A stretch of 26,634 bases of DNA, taken from contig CAJVPP010000758.1 in assembly GCA_910592005.1 (NCBI GenBank), positions 1-26,634 of the forward strand, written 5' to 3'. Positions 11,478-21,959 of this stretch are shown here, in pieces. The DNA comes from Funneliformis mosseae (lineage: Eukaryota; Glomeromycota; Glomeromycetes; Glomerales; Glomeraceae). Each line of letters opens with the position of its first letter. Within the stretch, counting starts at the first letter, position 1. The position numbers were made by a program, and so were the translations under genes. The notes under the pieces are model-generated. The model had not been told where the DNA came from, searched no databases, and saw only the letters and a program-made list of their open reading frames with translations.

Positions 11478-12459
11478 ACCTGTTAGGATTACACAATGCT
11501 ATGATTATATAAAAGTATGCTTATAAATAGGTAATTTTTATGAAGTTATAAAAATATATATTAAAAATTATGATATAAATTTTTATAAAAAATTAAATTC
11601 TAAAGTATTGTTATGAAAAGATATAAATTAACAGAAAATTAAATTCTATAAATAATTGTTCTAAACAAAAAATAAGCAATTATATTACATAGGATTTAAA
11701 CAAATATGTCAGATAGAAATACGTAAGGAATTGTGATTTGTAGGTTAAAGAAAAAGCTGTTTAATTTTATTTAGAATAAAAATAGAAGTAATTATATAAG
11801 AATAGTAAAAAATGAATTAATAAATAAAGAGTAAATTTTAACTTTGATTCTATAAATCTTCTACTTATCTTAATTTTTCTATTTATAAAATAATTATAAA
11901 AAATTACATAATAGTATTGTTATATTGTTACTTCTAAAAATCTTTTAGAATTATCAAATGAGATTGGTAAAATAATAAAAATGTTTATCATGATGAGTAT
12001 AGCCAAAAAAACTATCATAATTATTATATTAAATAAATCTAATATAAACATTATAACATTTATTATTAGAAATTTATTTTTTTAGTTTAATAGTATAAAA
12101 CTTTTATTATTCAAATCAAATTATGCTTTATCTTAATATTATAAAATAAATCTTTCTAAATATTTAAAAATTATCAAGTGTATTTTGTTTCAATAAATTT
12201 ATACTTTAACTTGTTATATAAAGATACTTTTAAATATATATAGATTATTAATATTAAATTAAGAATTATTACTTTACTATTCAAAATATTTAATAAATAT
12301 TTTCAAAATATTAGTTTAACTGTTCTATTAATACTAAGGTATTTCTTTATCTGATAAATATTCATTATTCTCTTTATTTTCTTCAGATTACATAAGATTT
12401 ATAATTTGTTTAATAAGATAGCCTTTTATTAAATGAAAAAATCAAATTATTCTTATACT

Positions 12460-13930
12460 TTATTATTATTTGATATATTATAAAAGAAATTTTCAACTTT
12501 TTCTGAATTAGATTCTTGCATATCTAAATTATCTATATTTATACCACTTATAATATCATCTATATTTTTATTAGGAAATAGAAGAATATTAGTTTTAGAC
12601 TATTATTTTAAATAGTTATTACTATTACATTATCACATACTTTAGCAATATACTCAATTACTTTTTTAATATTTAGATATAAATATTATAAATATTTAAT
12701 TATTTTTTGTAATATTTTTTTAACTTACCCTTCTATATTTATTTCTTTATCAAAATATCAGATCAAATGTTTACAAAATTCTTTTTTATATTTTGCTTTA
12801 AAACTGTGAATAATATCTATATTTATGAATTGAAGATAAGCAGTAATATTAGAAAAAAAGGTAAATAAGCTTAATATTTGTAAGTTAATATTAAAATTTT
12901 TTATTTTGATTTTCTTTATTATTTATTATAAATTTTTTTTTTAAGCCAAAGATGATGATTTAGCAATATTATTTCATTATTATCAAAATCTTTTTCATTA
13001 TTAAATAGTATATTTTCACTAGAATTTTCAAATCTTTTTGAATGAAAGTAAGATCTAGTATTATCAATAATAAGAAGAACTTACTGATCTATTATATAAA
13101 ATCAATTATTAATATTATGATGCTAATTAATAAATATATCTGATTATATTTAAGTTTTTGAGTTAGCACAATAAGTAACAGAAAAAGATAACTTATTAAT
13201 ATTTTTAAAATAACAGAAATTAAGTAATTTTTTAAAAAAACTTTGAGAACTAATAGTATTAGTACATAAAAAAATTAAAAGCTGATTTTTATCCTAAATT
13301 ATTATTATATAATATAGTTTATAATTAAATTAATTGTTTTTAAATTAAAATTAAAATTAATAAAATTTAAATAACTTTACCTTTTTTTAACCAGAAATCG
13401 CATTTATATTAAAAAGTTTGATTTAATTTCATTTAATAAAATAAATCTATCTTATCAGCATTATAAATGTTATTTTTATAATTAACTAAAATTTTTGTAA
13501 TTGTAAATGTTTTTGATAAAATAATTAATAAAGTATTATTAATTTTATTTAAATAATTAATTTTATGAAAATCATTCTATTGCTTAAATTTTATACATAT
13601 TCATTATCACATTTCATTTAATTTTTAAGATTTAATACCTTTGCAAATTCTATATCTTTTCTTATAATATTGCATCACTTAAAGAAATACTAGCAACTAT
13701 CACCTAACTAGTCTAAATTTATATTATTTTATCAAATATTAAAATATTGATAAAAGGTATATAATGTTTGAATAGTAAGCTATTTATTCTGATTTTACTA
13801 TATTTTAGTGATTATTAATTTATTAAGCTTATAATCAAAATATTTTGTATTAAAATATGAAGCAACATTAGCTTGTTTAATATTTTTATTTGCTTATATA
13901 TATTCACAAATTTCTTTTTTACTTTAATAT
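12460..13930 (-). pseudogene. pogo/Fot1-like transposase (DDE) pseudogene
   Basis: Read from high to low coordinates in broken frames, the landmarks come in the right order. At about 13,780-13,920 is the CENP-B-like helix-turn-helix N-terminus (KKEICEYI, stop, ANKNIKQANVASYFNTKYF). At about 13,400-13,470 is the first catalytic Asp region (NIYNADKIDLFY, stop, MKLNQTF). At about 13,050-13,100 is the second catalytic block (VLLIIDNTRSYF, then SKRFEN). At about 12,790-12,880 is the block expected to be LPPNTTxxLQPxDxGII, here LPFFSNITAYLQFINIDII followed by HSFKAKYKKEFCKHL. At about 12,470-12,560 is an Asn/Asp-rich C-terminal tail. Stops fall where Arg, Gln or Trp codons are expected, and Pro reads as Phe, which fits C-to-T and G-to-A change. 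Several frameshifts are present. Boundaries are approximate. Confidence 0.8.
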
Positions 13931-14660
13931 TAACAAATGTACAAAATTTTTTTTCTTATAATAATATTATAATAATAATATAAAATTTTAAAATAAATTT
14001 AAAAATTTTATTGTTAGAAAAATTATCTCAAATTCTTCTAAGAAATTTGAAAGAAAAATTCAGAAAACGTAAAGATAATTTTAATTTAAAAAAATATTAA
14101 AAAGAAGGAAAACAATTTTAATGATTTATATTATTTATATAAATAAAATTTATATTTTATAAATTTAATTTATATAAATTAAAATTTAAATTTAGAAAGT
14201 AATTTTTATAATAAAATATTACTCTAAATTTTATATAGGCTTAAAATTTTGATATTATTTTTTTTAGAAAAGAAGTTATAGAAAGGAAAAATGTTTAAGA
14301 ATAAATTTTTTTGAAAGAATATTATTTTTTTTTTTAAAATAAGAGAAATATTTTCTTTAACAAAATAATATTTTATTCTATTAAAAATAGTATTCTAATA
14401 CTTTATTTTTTTTTTAACTTATAAGATATCAGAATTTATTTATCAGATGTAACTGTATTAGAATTATAAAATTTTCAATAATTAATCAATGATTATATAA
14501 AGAGTAATTTTATATAATTATTATTTAATTATTATATACTAATAATTTTAAGTAATAGTGATTATAAAATAAATAAAACTATAAAAGAAGTAATTTTTGT
14601 ATTTAAAAAATTAGGACTAAATAATGATATGACTAAAAAGAAAATGTGATTATATAGAAG

Positions 14661-14683
14661 GTGATTATATAGAAGATCAACTA
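14661..14683 (-). repeat. right terminal inverted repeat of the pogo-type relic
   Basis: Mirror of the left repeat with 20/23 identity, followed by TA at 14,684-14,685. The inner 14-15 bases of this end are present a second time just inside it (14,646-14,660), a short subterminal direct repeat of the kind transposases often bind. Confidence 0.85.
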
Positions 14684-15289
14684 TATCTAAATTCAATATA
14701 AAAAATTCAAAAATTAAATATTAAAAAAATATTTTAACTATTTTTATAATTTTGTAATTCTTTTTATTATATTCATTAAATTTTAAATCAACTAGTACAA
14801 ATCATTTTTAAATTCATTATCTAGTTTACTAATTTTTATTTTATCTTCATGATAAACAATTTTTCATTATTTTTTTTTTTTATTTTATTTAGATAAAGAA
14901 TCATAATTAAATAACAAATAATTAAAATAATATCAACAGCATTTTATAAAATTATAATCTATTTAGTATATGTAGAATAAAATGGTTTTTTATATATTTT
15001 ATTAATATTAATTGATATATTTTTAAAGCTATCCAATTTTAATAATATTGTCTTAATTTAAATTTAAATCTTTTAATTTAAGTTTAAATTAAATATCTTT
15101 TTAAAAAATCTAAACTAAAAAAAATTAAGAGTTACTTAATAAATTATATTGATTTTTTAATTTCATTATTTATTATTTATACAATATTAATTAGTCAATT
15201 TTCTAAAATATTTAAGTCTTTTTGTTTTATCATCAACATATAACTTTTTCAGTAATATATATTATTGCTTTTTTTCTTTTATTAGAATG
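14684..15289. other. A+T-rich stretch between two relics
   Basis: Nearly pure A/T sequence with no ORF of 60 codons on either strand and no motif I recognise. It may be the eroded continuation of the minus-strand relic that begins upstream at about 16,100, or a separate decayed repeat. Confidence 0.4.
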
Positions 15290-16100
15290 ATGATGAATAT
15301 TATTACCTAAATTTTCATAATATGAATAATAGATATATTATTGCTGTTTAATATTATCAAAACCCATTTGCATATAGGTAGACATACTCGTAATACTTCA
15401 CATAAATATTGCCTAATATATAGTATTAAAACATTTTGTTTATTCAATTTTCAAGAGTATATTATGCATCTCATATCTTGAGAAAAAAAGTAATATATTT
15501 ATTACATAAAATACAATAATGTTATTGAATAATACCTTAATTAAAGTCTTTCACTTGTTTATTCTATAATTTATGTAAGTACTTATTATCAAATTGAAAT
15601 GAGAATCACACATGCCTAGTTTTGACAACATATCATCTACTTCTTTAATTGCTTTTCTATCAACTTGCCATGTATTAAATAAGTTTTGTAATTGTCTTAA
15701 TTTTGTTTATTGCTTCACATCATTGAATTTTACTTAAACAAAATCAATAACAATGCATAATGTAAATCTATATTTTTTATATAATAATAATTTTATCTTG
15801 TTCTTCAAATGTTTCATAATTATTTTTCTCATTTCTACTTCAAAGTCTTTTAAATTTTGCCATTTATCTTTTGATTCCAAATAATCTGTAAATGTAAAAA
15901 AAAAACTTAACAATTACAGAATTGTATTTGTATTCAGTAATCTGTCAAACTTGCATTTGATTATCTTGTAAGTTTTTAATTGCATTATTCTCAATGTATT
16001 AATATATATCATTATTATCATTATTGAATATTTCATTATAATTTTCTAAGGATACTTTTTGTTATTCAAACTGATCAAAACTTATTTCATCATTATCTGA
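15290..16100 (-). pseudogene. decayed protein-coding relic with Cys/His motifs, unassigned family
   Basis: On the minus strand from about 16,098 a single frame runs for some 60 codons (DNDEISFDQFE, stop, QKVSLENYNEIFNN ... NLQDNQMQV, stop, QITEYKYNS). The three internal stops lie where Gln or Trp would fit. A probable intron (donor GTTAAG, acceptor TTTACAG) follows. Then come DYLESKDKWQNLKDFEVEM, a long block with LRQLQNLFNTWQVDRKAI, KEVDDMLSKLGMCDSHFN, a one-base frameshift into FDNKYLHKL, stop, NKQVKDFN, a CxxC pair (HYCILCNKY), and GQYLCEVLRVCLPICKW in another frame. The pattern (CDSHF-FD, CxxC, C-x3-LRVC) recalls a lineage-expanded family I have seen in Rhizophagus-type genomes, possibly zinc-binding. 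I cannot name it. The lower boundary is uncertain. Confidence 0.6.
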
Positions 16101-16515
16101 AAAAAAAAAATGAAGGTGGTGGGAAAGGATTTTCGTACTCTTGTTCTGAAATTACGAGTTTTATGTTTTTCTCAGTTAAAGTTAACTAACTTCAAAGGTA
16201 AGATGCATTTTTGTATGTTGTAATATAGTCAAAATTTGGGACTTATGAAAAAAATACTATTTCGTCATAGGGTTAGTTCGAATCTTTAAAGATTTTTGTG
16301 ATTACAAAAATTTTGCCAATTTATAGTGCAGTTGAGGATTTTAGCATTTTAAAAAGAAATTTTGATCGGAACATGAATTGATATTAATATTCTTTATTGG
16401 TATATTTCAATTGGATATAAAGACTATTTCTTTTATATGTATTATTAGGACAAGCCTTAGCATTCCTTATACTTTATTCCATTAAATTATAAGATTGTAA
16501 TTATTGTGAAAGAAT
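16101..16515. other. boundary segment, 3' flank of the Hsk3-like gene
   Basis: Composition changes abruptly at about 16,100 from the A/T desert to ordinary sequence. The segment has no ORF. A short tRNA B-box-like string at about 16,270 has no partner A box. Confidence 0.5.
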
Positions 16516-16976
16516 TCATGAGTTATCATTACGCATGATACGATTCGCGGCCATAAAACTAAAATAAAGCAAGCATAAATGATATAGAATAGGCTGAATT
16601 GACAAAAAAAAAAAAAATTTTTTTTTTTTTATGTTCTTACTTACATAGCACCATGAGCTAAACCAAAGCTTTGAATATTTTTTAATTGATTTGTTGTTAG
16701 TTCTACATTTTCTTCCAAGTTTTTCATATTTTGTTGTAATCTAGACAATTGATTATTTAATGAATTATAAAGACGTCGTTTCGCTAAAGTATGATGATTA
16801 TGATCAATGCTAGTTTGATTTAATTGTGCTGGTTGTAAAGGAACTTGTAATTTTGACTGGGGCCTTTTAAATGTGTTGAGGGTAGTATCCATGGGTTTTG
16901 GGGTTTTGAAGGTTTTGACGTGAAAAGACGCGAAAGAAAAAAGATTTTGGTTTATCATGGGTTTCAGAACATACAT
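16516..16976 (-). CDS. HSK3: DASH/Dam1 kinetochore complex subunit Hsk3-like, two exons
   Basis: A small subunit of the DASH ring that couples kinetochores to spindle microtubules in fungi. Exon 1 is 16,976-16,645 and exon 2 is 16,558-16,516. The intron has donor GTAAGTAAG and acceptor TTTTAG, and the joined frame is 375 nt (124 aa). The core (res. ~68-115) is one amphipathic helical region, RLYNSLNNQLSRLQQNMKNL then EENVELTTNQLKNI. It matches the Hsk3 pattern of Q/L-rich coiled coil ending in a Gly-x-x-His-x-x-x-FMAA block. Without splicing the frame would stop at Met111; splicing restores GLAHGAIFMAANRIM and ends RNDNS. The N-terminal ~65 residues are low-complexity and longer than in yeast Hsk3 (about 70 aa). 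Translation could therefore begin at Met7 or at the later Met in PMDTTLNTF. Family assignment rests on the C-terminal pattern. Confidence 0.75.
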
Positions 16977-17622
16977 GATTGGCTGGACATGGTGGAACGT
17001 ACAACGTCCATATAAGGCGTATTAATCCACATTGAACATGAATCCCATTATTATCAAATTAATTTAAAATTAGTTTGTTTATTATTATATTAAAATTTCT
17101 TGTATAAAGAGTATTGAAATTATATAAACGTTTCTGAATTTTTTTGATTATTGAAGTTTCGTTTTCAAACTCTTTTGATCAAATTACATACGTTGAGTCC
17201 GAACTCTCTTTATTATAATGAGATGTTTGGAATTGTGTTTTGTTACATGATTTAATTAGTAAGGTGCAATCGAATGTAAAAATAAAAAATTTTTTTCATA
17301 AATATATTCTTGATTAGTCACTATAACTAATTAATATATGAGCTTTAAATTCTTCGGTTGTTCCGAAGACATTACTTTATCACCACGATAATCAAATTCT
17401 AATAAAAGAGTTTGAATGGAATATAAACCAATCGTAGATATAATAATAAAAAATAGCAATAGTTTTATAGGTTCAAATCCCTAACTTATAAATTAATAAA
17501 CCCGATTAAATAATTTGAGTTAAAAACGAATAGATGACTAAGTTGACAACATAAATATTACATACCAATGAATAAAATTTCCAAAAAAAAAAAAAAAAAA
17601 GCTTTTTCTCATGTTCAAATAC
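16977..17622. other. intergenic region between Hsk3-like and DLST genes
   Basis: Contains the promoter side of the Hsk3-like gene and the 3' flank of DLST, including an A run at about 17,583-17,600 shortly after the DLST stop. No ORF was seen. The string GGTTCAAATCC at about 17,471 resembles a tRNA T-arm, but no tRNA can be built around it. Confidence 0.5.
17008..17017. promoter_or_regulatory. CArG box (CC(A/T)6GG) upstream of the Hsk3-like gene
   Basis: The sequence CCATATAAGG is a perfect match to the consensus bound by SRF/Mcm1-type MADS proteins. It lies 31 bp before the start codon of the minus-strand Hsk3-like gene. In yeasts Mcm1 sites control mitotic genes, so the location is suggestive. 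The same bases could also serve as a TATA element. Chance occurrence is possible. Confidence 0.3.
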
Positions 17623-20006
17623 TTAAATACTTAGCAATAGACGACGAGGGTCTTCAATCTGTTCCTTAATGGTTTTCAAAAAGGTAACAGCTTCACGTCC
17701 ATCAATCAAACGATGGTCATAAGTTAAAGCAACGTACATCATTGGACGAACTGTCACCTATTAAAAGACAGATTATATTAAATTTACTTTTCGAGAATAA
17801 AATTAATTATATAATAGTTACTTAAATACCTGGCCATTTACTGCAATAGGGCGTTCTTTGGTAACATGCATCCCTAATATCGCACTTTGTGGCATGTTGA
17901 TAATAGGAGTACCGAATAATGAACCATATACTCCACCATTTGAAATAGTGAAAGTACCTCCAGCCATATCTTCAATTGTAATTTTTCCATCTCGGGCCTG
18001 AAATTTAGAAATATCGATTGAATCAAAATTCTTACTGAATTGATACTTGAAAAATATGAAAATTTTATTACCTTTTTACCTAAATCAGCGATTGCCTTTT
18101 CGACCTCAATAAAAGATAACAAGTGAGCATTTCGAACAACAGGGGTAACAAGACCTTTTGGTGTAGCAACCGCAACACTCATATCAACGTAATCTCTATA
18201 AACTATGGTATCTCCACCATCTGGACCTTCAATAGAAGCATTGACCACCGGAATTTCTTGAAGTGCAAATACAGATGCCTTAACAAATGCAGACATAAAA
18301 CCAAGTTTGATGCCATGTTTTTGTAGGATTAGTTCCTTATATGTGTTACGCAGGTCCATAATATTACTAAATTAATATTTAATATATGTAGATTTGAAAT
18401 GTTTGAATATCTTATTATTATTATTCATATCATTAACAAAAAAATTTTGGTTAAACCTCATATCAATTTCATTGAAGGTTGTCAAAGAAGCGGCCGAGTT
18501 TTGTGATTCTTTCAGTCTTTCGGCGATACGTAAACGCATTCTATTCATCTTTACCTATTAATGATGATGATGATAAAGGGAGAATTTAATAATTATATTA
18601 TGCAATTTTCACATTTTTTCGAATAATGCATATATATATATACATGACGTTCTTCGCGCTCACGATCACCATATAGAGAATCTTCTGATTTTGATGGGCG
18701 TGAAGGTGTAGTACCTTCGGACTTTGATGATGGCGAAGTTGTAGTTGGTTTGGAGTCTATTAAATAAAATGCGAAAGGGATTATTATTTATTATTTGGGA
18801 AAAGGAAAATTATTAGATTCATTACCGGGTTTTGATGATGTCGTTTCCTTTTTTGATTCCTGTTTAGGTTCTTTTTGCTCTTTTGGCTCTTCCTTTTTAG
18901 ATTCTTCCATTTTCTCTTTGGGCTCTTCCTTTTTCGTTTCTTCCTTTGTAGTTTCAAGCTCCTCTGCTTTCATTATTTAACCAAGGTTACGTGACGAAAT
19001 AATATGAGTTGTACACGAAATCACAAACATACCTTTTGCCGGAGCCTCACCCAATTCAATTTTGTAAAGATCTTGATCTACACCCACAGATTCCTCTTCG
19101 TTTGCATATAATTCGAGTATTGTACCAGAATATGGGGAATTAACAGGAGCATCGATCTGCATGATAAAAGAACATGATTATGAAGTAAAATTGAATATTG
19201 ATATAAAAAGAAAAAAAAAGAAATTATTTCAGAATGAATTGATTATACCTTATCGGTTTCGATTGTTGCAACTTCCTCATCTTGCTGAACGAAATCGCCG
19301 ACCTCTATTCGATGTAAGGAAAGTAGAAATATGATTAGGTAAGATATAAAGACAAGAAAATAATTTAAACAATTTACATATTTTACAAAAATTATAAGAA
19401 ATGACATTACTTTTATTCCATTTCGCAAGAGTGCCTTCTTTGATTGATTCGGCCAAAGCAGGAACTTTAACTACCTTGCTGACTATTATTTTCAAATTTA
19501 TAATTAATTATGTAGAGGCAAATCTTTCAAGTACCAAATAGAATTAACAATACTTACCGTATCCTCGAACCTGTATCCGTTTAGCAAATAATTTTGGCAA
19601 TGAAATATTTCTGAATGATAAATAACCTGAGAATCAGAGCGCGCAAATCACCTCCATATCGCTTTTGCACAAAACATTTAAATCAACAACATTTCCTCCA
19701 ACCACAAATAACATAATTGTAAAATTTGGTTTCGAATTCCAATTTTATAATTTTTATGTCAATTATTTGGTAACTGGAATAGGGAGTTGTTGATATATTT
19801 TTAAGTTGATTTATAAAAGAGGCCAACCTTATGATGTTTGATTCATTTGTATAAGTCCCCATAATAATAGGGTGGAGATTTCGCTGCTGCATTAAAAACG
19901 GTTTTTGGACAGCAGGAGTTATTTTTGACACCAACTTGGTATTATAACGCAAAGAACACATAGAAGAACGATTGGACACAGCTTTCCATATAACAGCCAG
20001 ATGCAT
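17623..20006 (-). CDS. KGD2: dihydrolipoyllysine-residue succinyltransferase, E2 of 2-oxoglutarate dehydrogenase, mitochondrial
   Basis: E2 core of the mitochondrial TCA-cycle complex; it moves the succinyl group from the E1 product to CoA by a swinging lipoyl arm. Exons (minus): 20006-19828, 19610-19558, 19482-19411, 19304-19249, 19156-19033, 18966-18826, 18756-18644, 18554-18457, 18366-18072, 17997-17830 and 17757-17623. They give 1434 nt (477 aa), close to the family norm. Residues 1-~80 are a basic mitochondrial presequence. The lipoyl domain reads [20 protein letters not shown] to IETDK, with the lipoylated Lys120 as the last codon of exon 4. A Lys/Glu/Pro then Ser/Thr-rich linker (exons 6-7) replaces a clear peripheral subunit-binding domain, as in other DLSTs. 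The catalytic domain ends with [12 protein letters not shown], active-site His448 and Asp452. The exon 1/2 junction (donor GTTGGC, acceptor ATTCAG) is the least certain, and the exon 6 acceptor may lie one codon further in. Confidence 0.93.
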
Positions 20007-20303
20007 TTTTAAGTCTTGCTGCCTTGACGCGTTAAATTAAAAGTTTAGAAGATAAAAAAAAATCAAATTTGCTGATATTATATGAAAATGAATTGATGTA
20101 TGTTGTATGGTTGTGATACCTCAATATCTAGCAAATTTAGACAATTTAAGTATCATTACTAATTATTTTTGTTGAATGATTTACTGATGATCTGTTGTTC
20201 CATTCGAAATCCTATATCAATTTTCTTTTCTAAAGATCGCGAAAAAAAGATTCAAAATCAGATAACAAATTTAAATTTTAAGGTTACCATTTTTGGGTTA
20301 ATA

Positions 20304-21365
20304 TTAGGGATGGAAGACGGCGATCCGATCATATGACCGATTTCGGTCCAATCTGAAGGTTAGGATTGGATTGATTATGTATACTAATTAAGATCCGGAT
20401 AAAAACTAGAAATAGGCAAGATCCGGAAACAAGTAGATAATTTACCTAGAGATCGACTCGATTTTTGAGCGGGCAATTTTTATCAGAACATTTGCATTAG
20501 AACTGTCGGAAAAATCAATTTTACTTCTATATGGCAAATCTGATTAATTAGGTCTAAATATGTACAGATTTAGCATTAACCCATTTTTTATTTTCCAGCT
20601 GTTTCCCCCTTTCTATTGCAAAGGTCCCATATATTATTTAGAATTTTTTTTTTTTTTTTTTTTTTTTACAATTTGATCCTCTTTTCTCAACATTCATAGA
20701 TATAGTAAATCGTATATTCCCGCATAATCATTAGGTTGATAAAATAGACAATGACACGTGATTATGCACAAAAATAAGTGATAATTATAAAGAGAAAGGT
20801 TTTGATACAGCAGCATTTTCAACCTCTCATTGACAAATTTTTAATATGATTCGATAATGTGTTTCTTTTATTTTGGACGCGAAAGGAATCTAAAAATAAA
20901 ATAAAGGCATAAAAATTATATGTTTCCAAAAGAATTTCGAAAGAAAATAATTCTAAAAAATTAATGTTATTACCCTAAACAAGAAGGGCTTCTTCGTCGC
21001 ATGATTTTTTTACAATATCATCATTTATACTTAAGTTATTTCATAGCAAAAGAATCAGAACAATTGTGTTATATCAAAAATGACCATTCAATGATTCGGT
21101 TTGTATTGACAAATATACAGTAAATATATATTTAAAAAATAACAAGCTCCCGTAAAAGTTGAGATTTTTCTCCTGTTTTATTTCATGATTTGACGCTTCT
21201 TTAGTCTTAAAGAAATAATTTTTTTTTTCGTTTGTAAATAAATAAATAATATATTTCGATCCTAATACCGGTCTAAAAGATCGATCTAAAAATCGATCTT
21301 AAAGATCGCCTTCGCTCCAATCTCACCCCGCTAAAGGACGGACGGAGATCGGATGGATCGATCAA
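20304..21365. mobile_element. possible GATC-rich non-autonomous element
   Basis: The left edge (about 20,304-20,400: TTAGGGATGGAAGACGGCG then ATCCGATC) and the right edge (about 21,258-21,365) are much richer in GATC, CCGATC and GGATC words than the surroundings. The reverse complement of about 21,302-21,330 partly matches the left edge (GATTGGAGCGAAGGCGATC against GATGGAAGACGGCGATC). The left edge also contains a hairpin (20,347-20,370). The first MITE copy lies inside. The inverted match is imperfect and no target duplication was seen, so the element is tentative. Confidence 0.3.
20483..20629 (+). mobile_element. MITE copy 1, TA-flanked, about 147 bp
   Basis: Shares with copy 2 (21,807-21,959) the same order of conserved blocks: TCGGAAAAATCAATTTTACT, CAGATTTAGCATTAAC, then CCTTTCTATTGCAAAGGTCC at the right end. 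TA occurs directly outside (20,481-20,482 and 20,630-20,631). Its left terminus has decayed (CAGAACATTTGCATTAGAA where copy 2 has GGGCCTTTACAATAGAA) but is still aligned. Confidence 0.7.
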
Positions 21366-21806
21366 TAACAATTGCTAGAAATATTCCATGTTCTATTTTG
21401 TCTTACGTTAGATAACGATAACAGAATGATTTGTAGAAAACAATGGGGGGTTTTTTTTTTTTTTTTGATAATCTTGCAGTATCATTGTCTCATTTGGATT
21501 TATAATGATTTTTTATTCTTAGTATCTGCGAGTTTCAAATAACGAACGCGTCCTATTTAAAAGATCCAAATTGATATAAATAGATTTTAAAGTGATTATT
21601 CTGGTAACGAACTGATGTTGCACGATTTGTACATGTCGATTTTATAGGATGTTTGACTTTTTTTTCTGACAAAAAAAACATTTTTTTGCTCTCTCTCCAT
21701 CAATGTACAATCACTGCAGCTGCCCGTGAGATCCTTCGATTTTAAGATTACCAGTTCTAAAAAATTTAAAGGGTCAATTATTATTTAACTTTCATTTGAA
21801 TACATA
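20630..21806. other. non-coding segment between the two MITE copies
   Basis: No ORF or RNA gene was recognised. It contains T runs (about 20,647-20,667 and 21,451-21,466) and the GATC-rich patch at 21,258-21,365. Composition is less extreme than the deserts to either side. Confidence 0.45.
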
Positions 21807-21959
21807 TGGGGCCTTTACAATAGAAAGGAGGGAGTCTGCCGGAAAAAAATCAATTTTACTTATGCCAAATATGATTTTCATGCTAAAATATATTCAGATT
21901 TTAGCATTAACTCATTTTTATTTTTCCTGGCAGTTTTCCCTTCTATTGCAAAGGTCCCA
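21807..21959 (+). mobile_element. MITE copy 2, TA-flanked, about 153 bp with terminal inverted repeats
   Basis: The left end TGGGGCCTTTACAATAGAAA and the reverse complement of the right end TGGGACCTTTGCAATAGAAG are imperfect inverted repeats. They extend inwards to the GTCTGCCGGAAAAA / CTGCCAGGAAAAA match, about 43 bp in all. TA is present outside both ends (21,805-21,806 and 21,960-21,961). TA targets and this small size fit a Tc1/mariner-type MITE mobilised in trans. It has no coding capacity. Confidence 0.8.

Larger units (their letters stand above)
11455..14683 (-). mobile_element. decayed pogo/Fot1-type (Tc1/mariner superfamily) DNA transposon, about 3.2 kb
   Basis: The element is bounded by terminal inverted repeats at 11,455-11,477 and 14,661-14,683, which match at 20 of 23 positions; all three differences are transitions. 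TA dinucleotides lie directly outside both ends (11,453-11,454 and 14,684-14,685), the expected target-site duplication. On the minus strand the interior still reads the ordered landmarks of a pogo/CENP-B-like transposase (see the pseudogene entry). No ORF of 60 codons survives. Base composition is extremely A+T-rich compared with the gene regions. What is seen: TIRs, TA sites, motif order. What is inferred: family and inactivation by C-to-T decay. Confidence 0.85.

Noticed and set aside
16265..16285. AGTTCGAATCT, another B-box look-alike
   Set aside because: Same reason; the flanks cannot fold as a tRNA.
17465..17490. GGTTCAAATCC, a tRNA T-arm look-alike
   Set aside because: No A box, acceptor stem or anticodon arm can be built from the upstream 70 bases.
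18123..18980. Plus-strand ORFs opposite DLST exons
   Set aside because: Shadows of the minus-strand Lys/Glu-rich linker and catalytic-domain exons.
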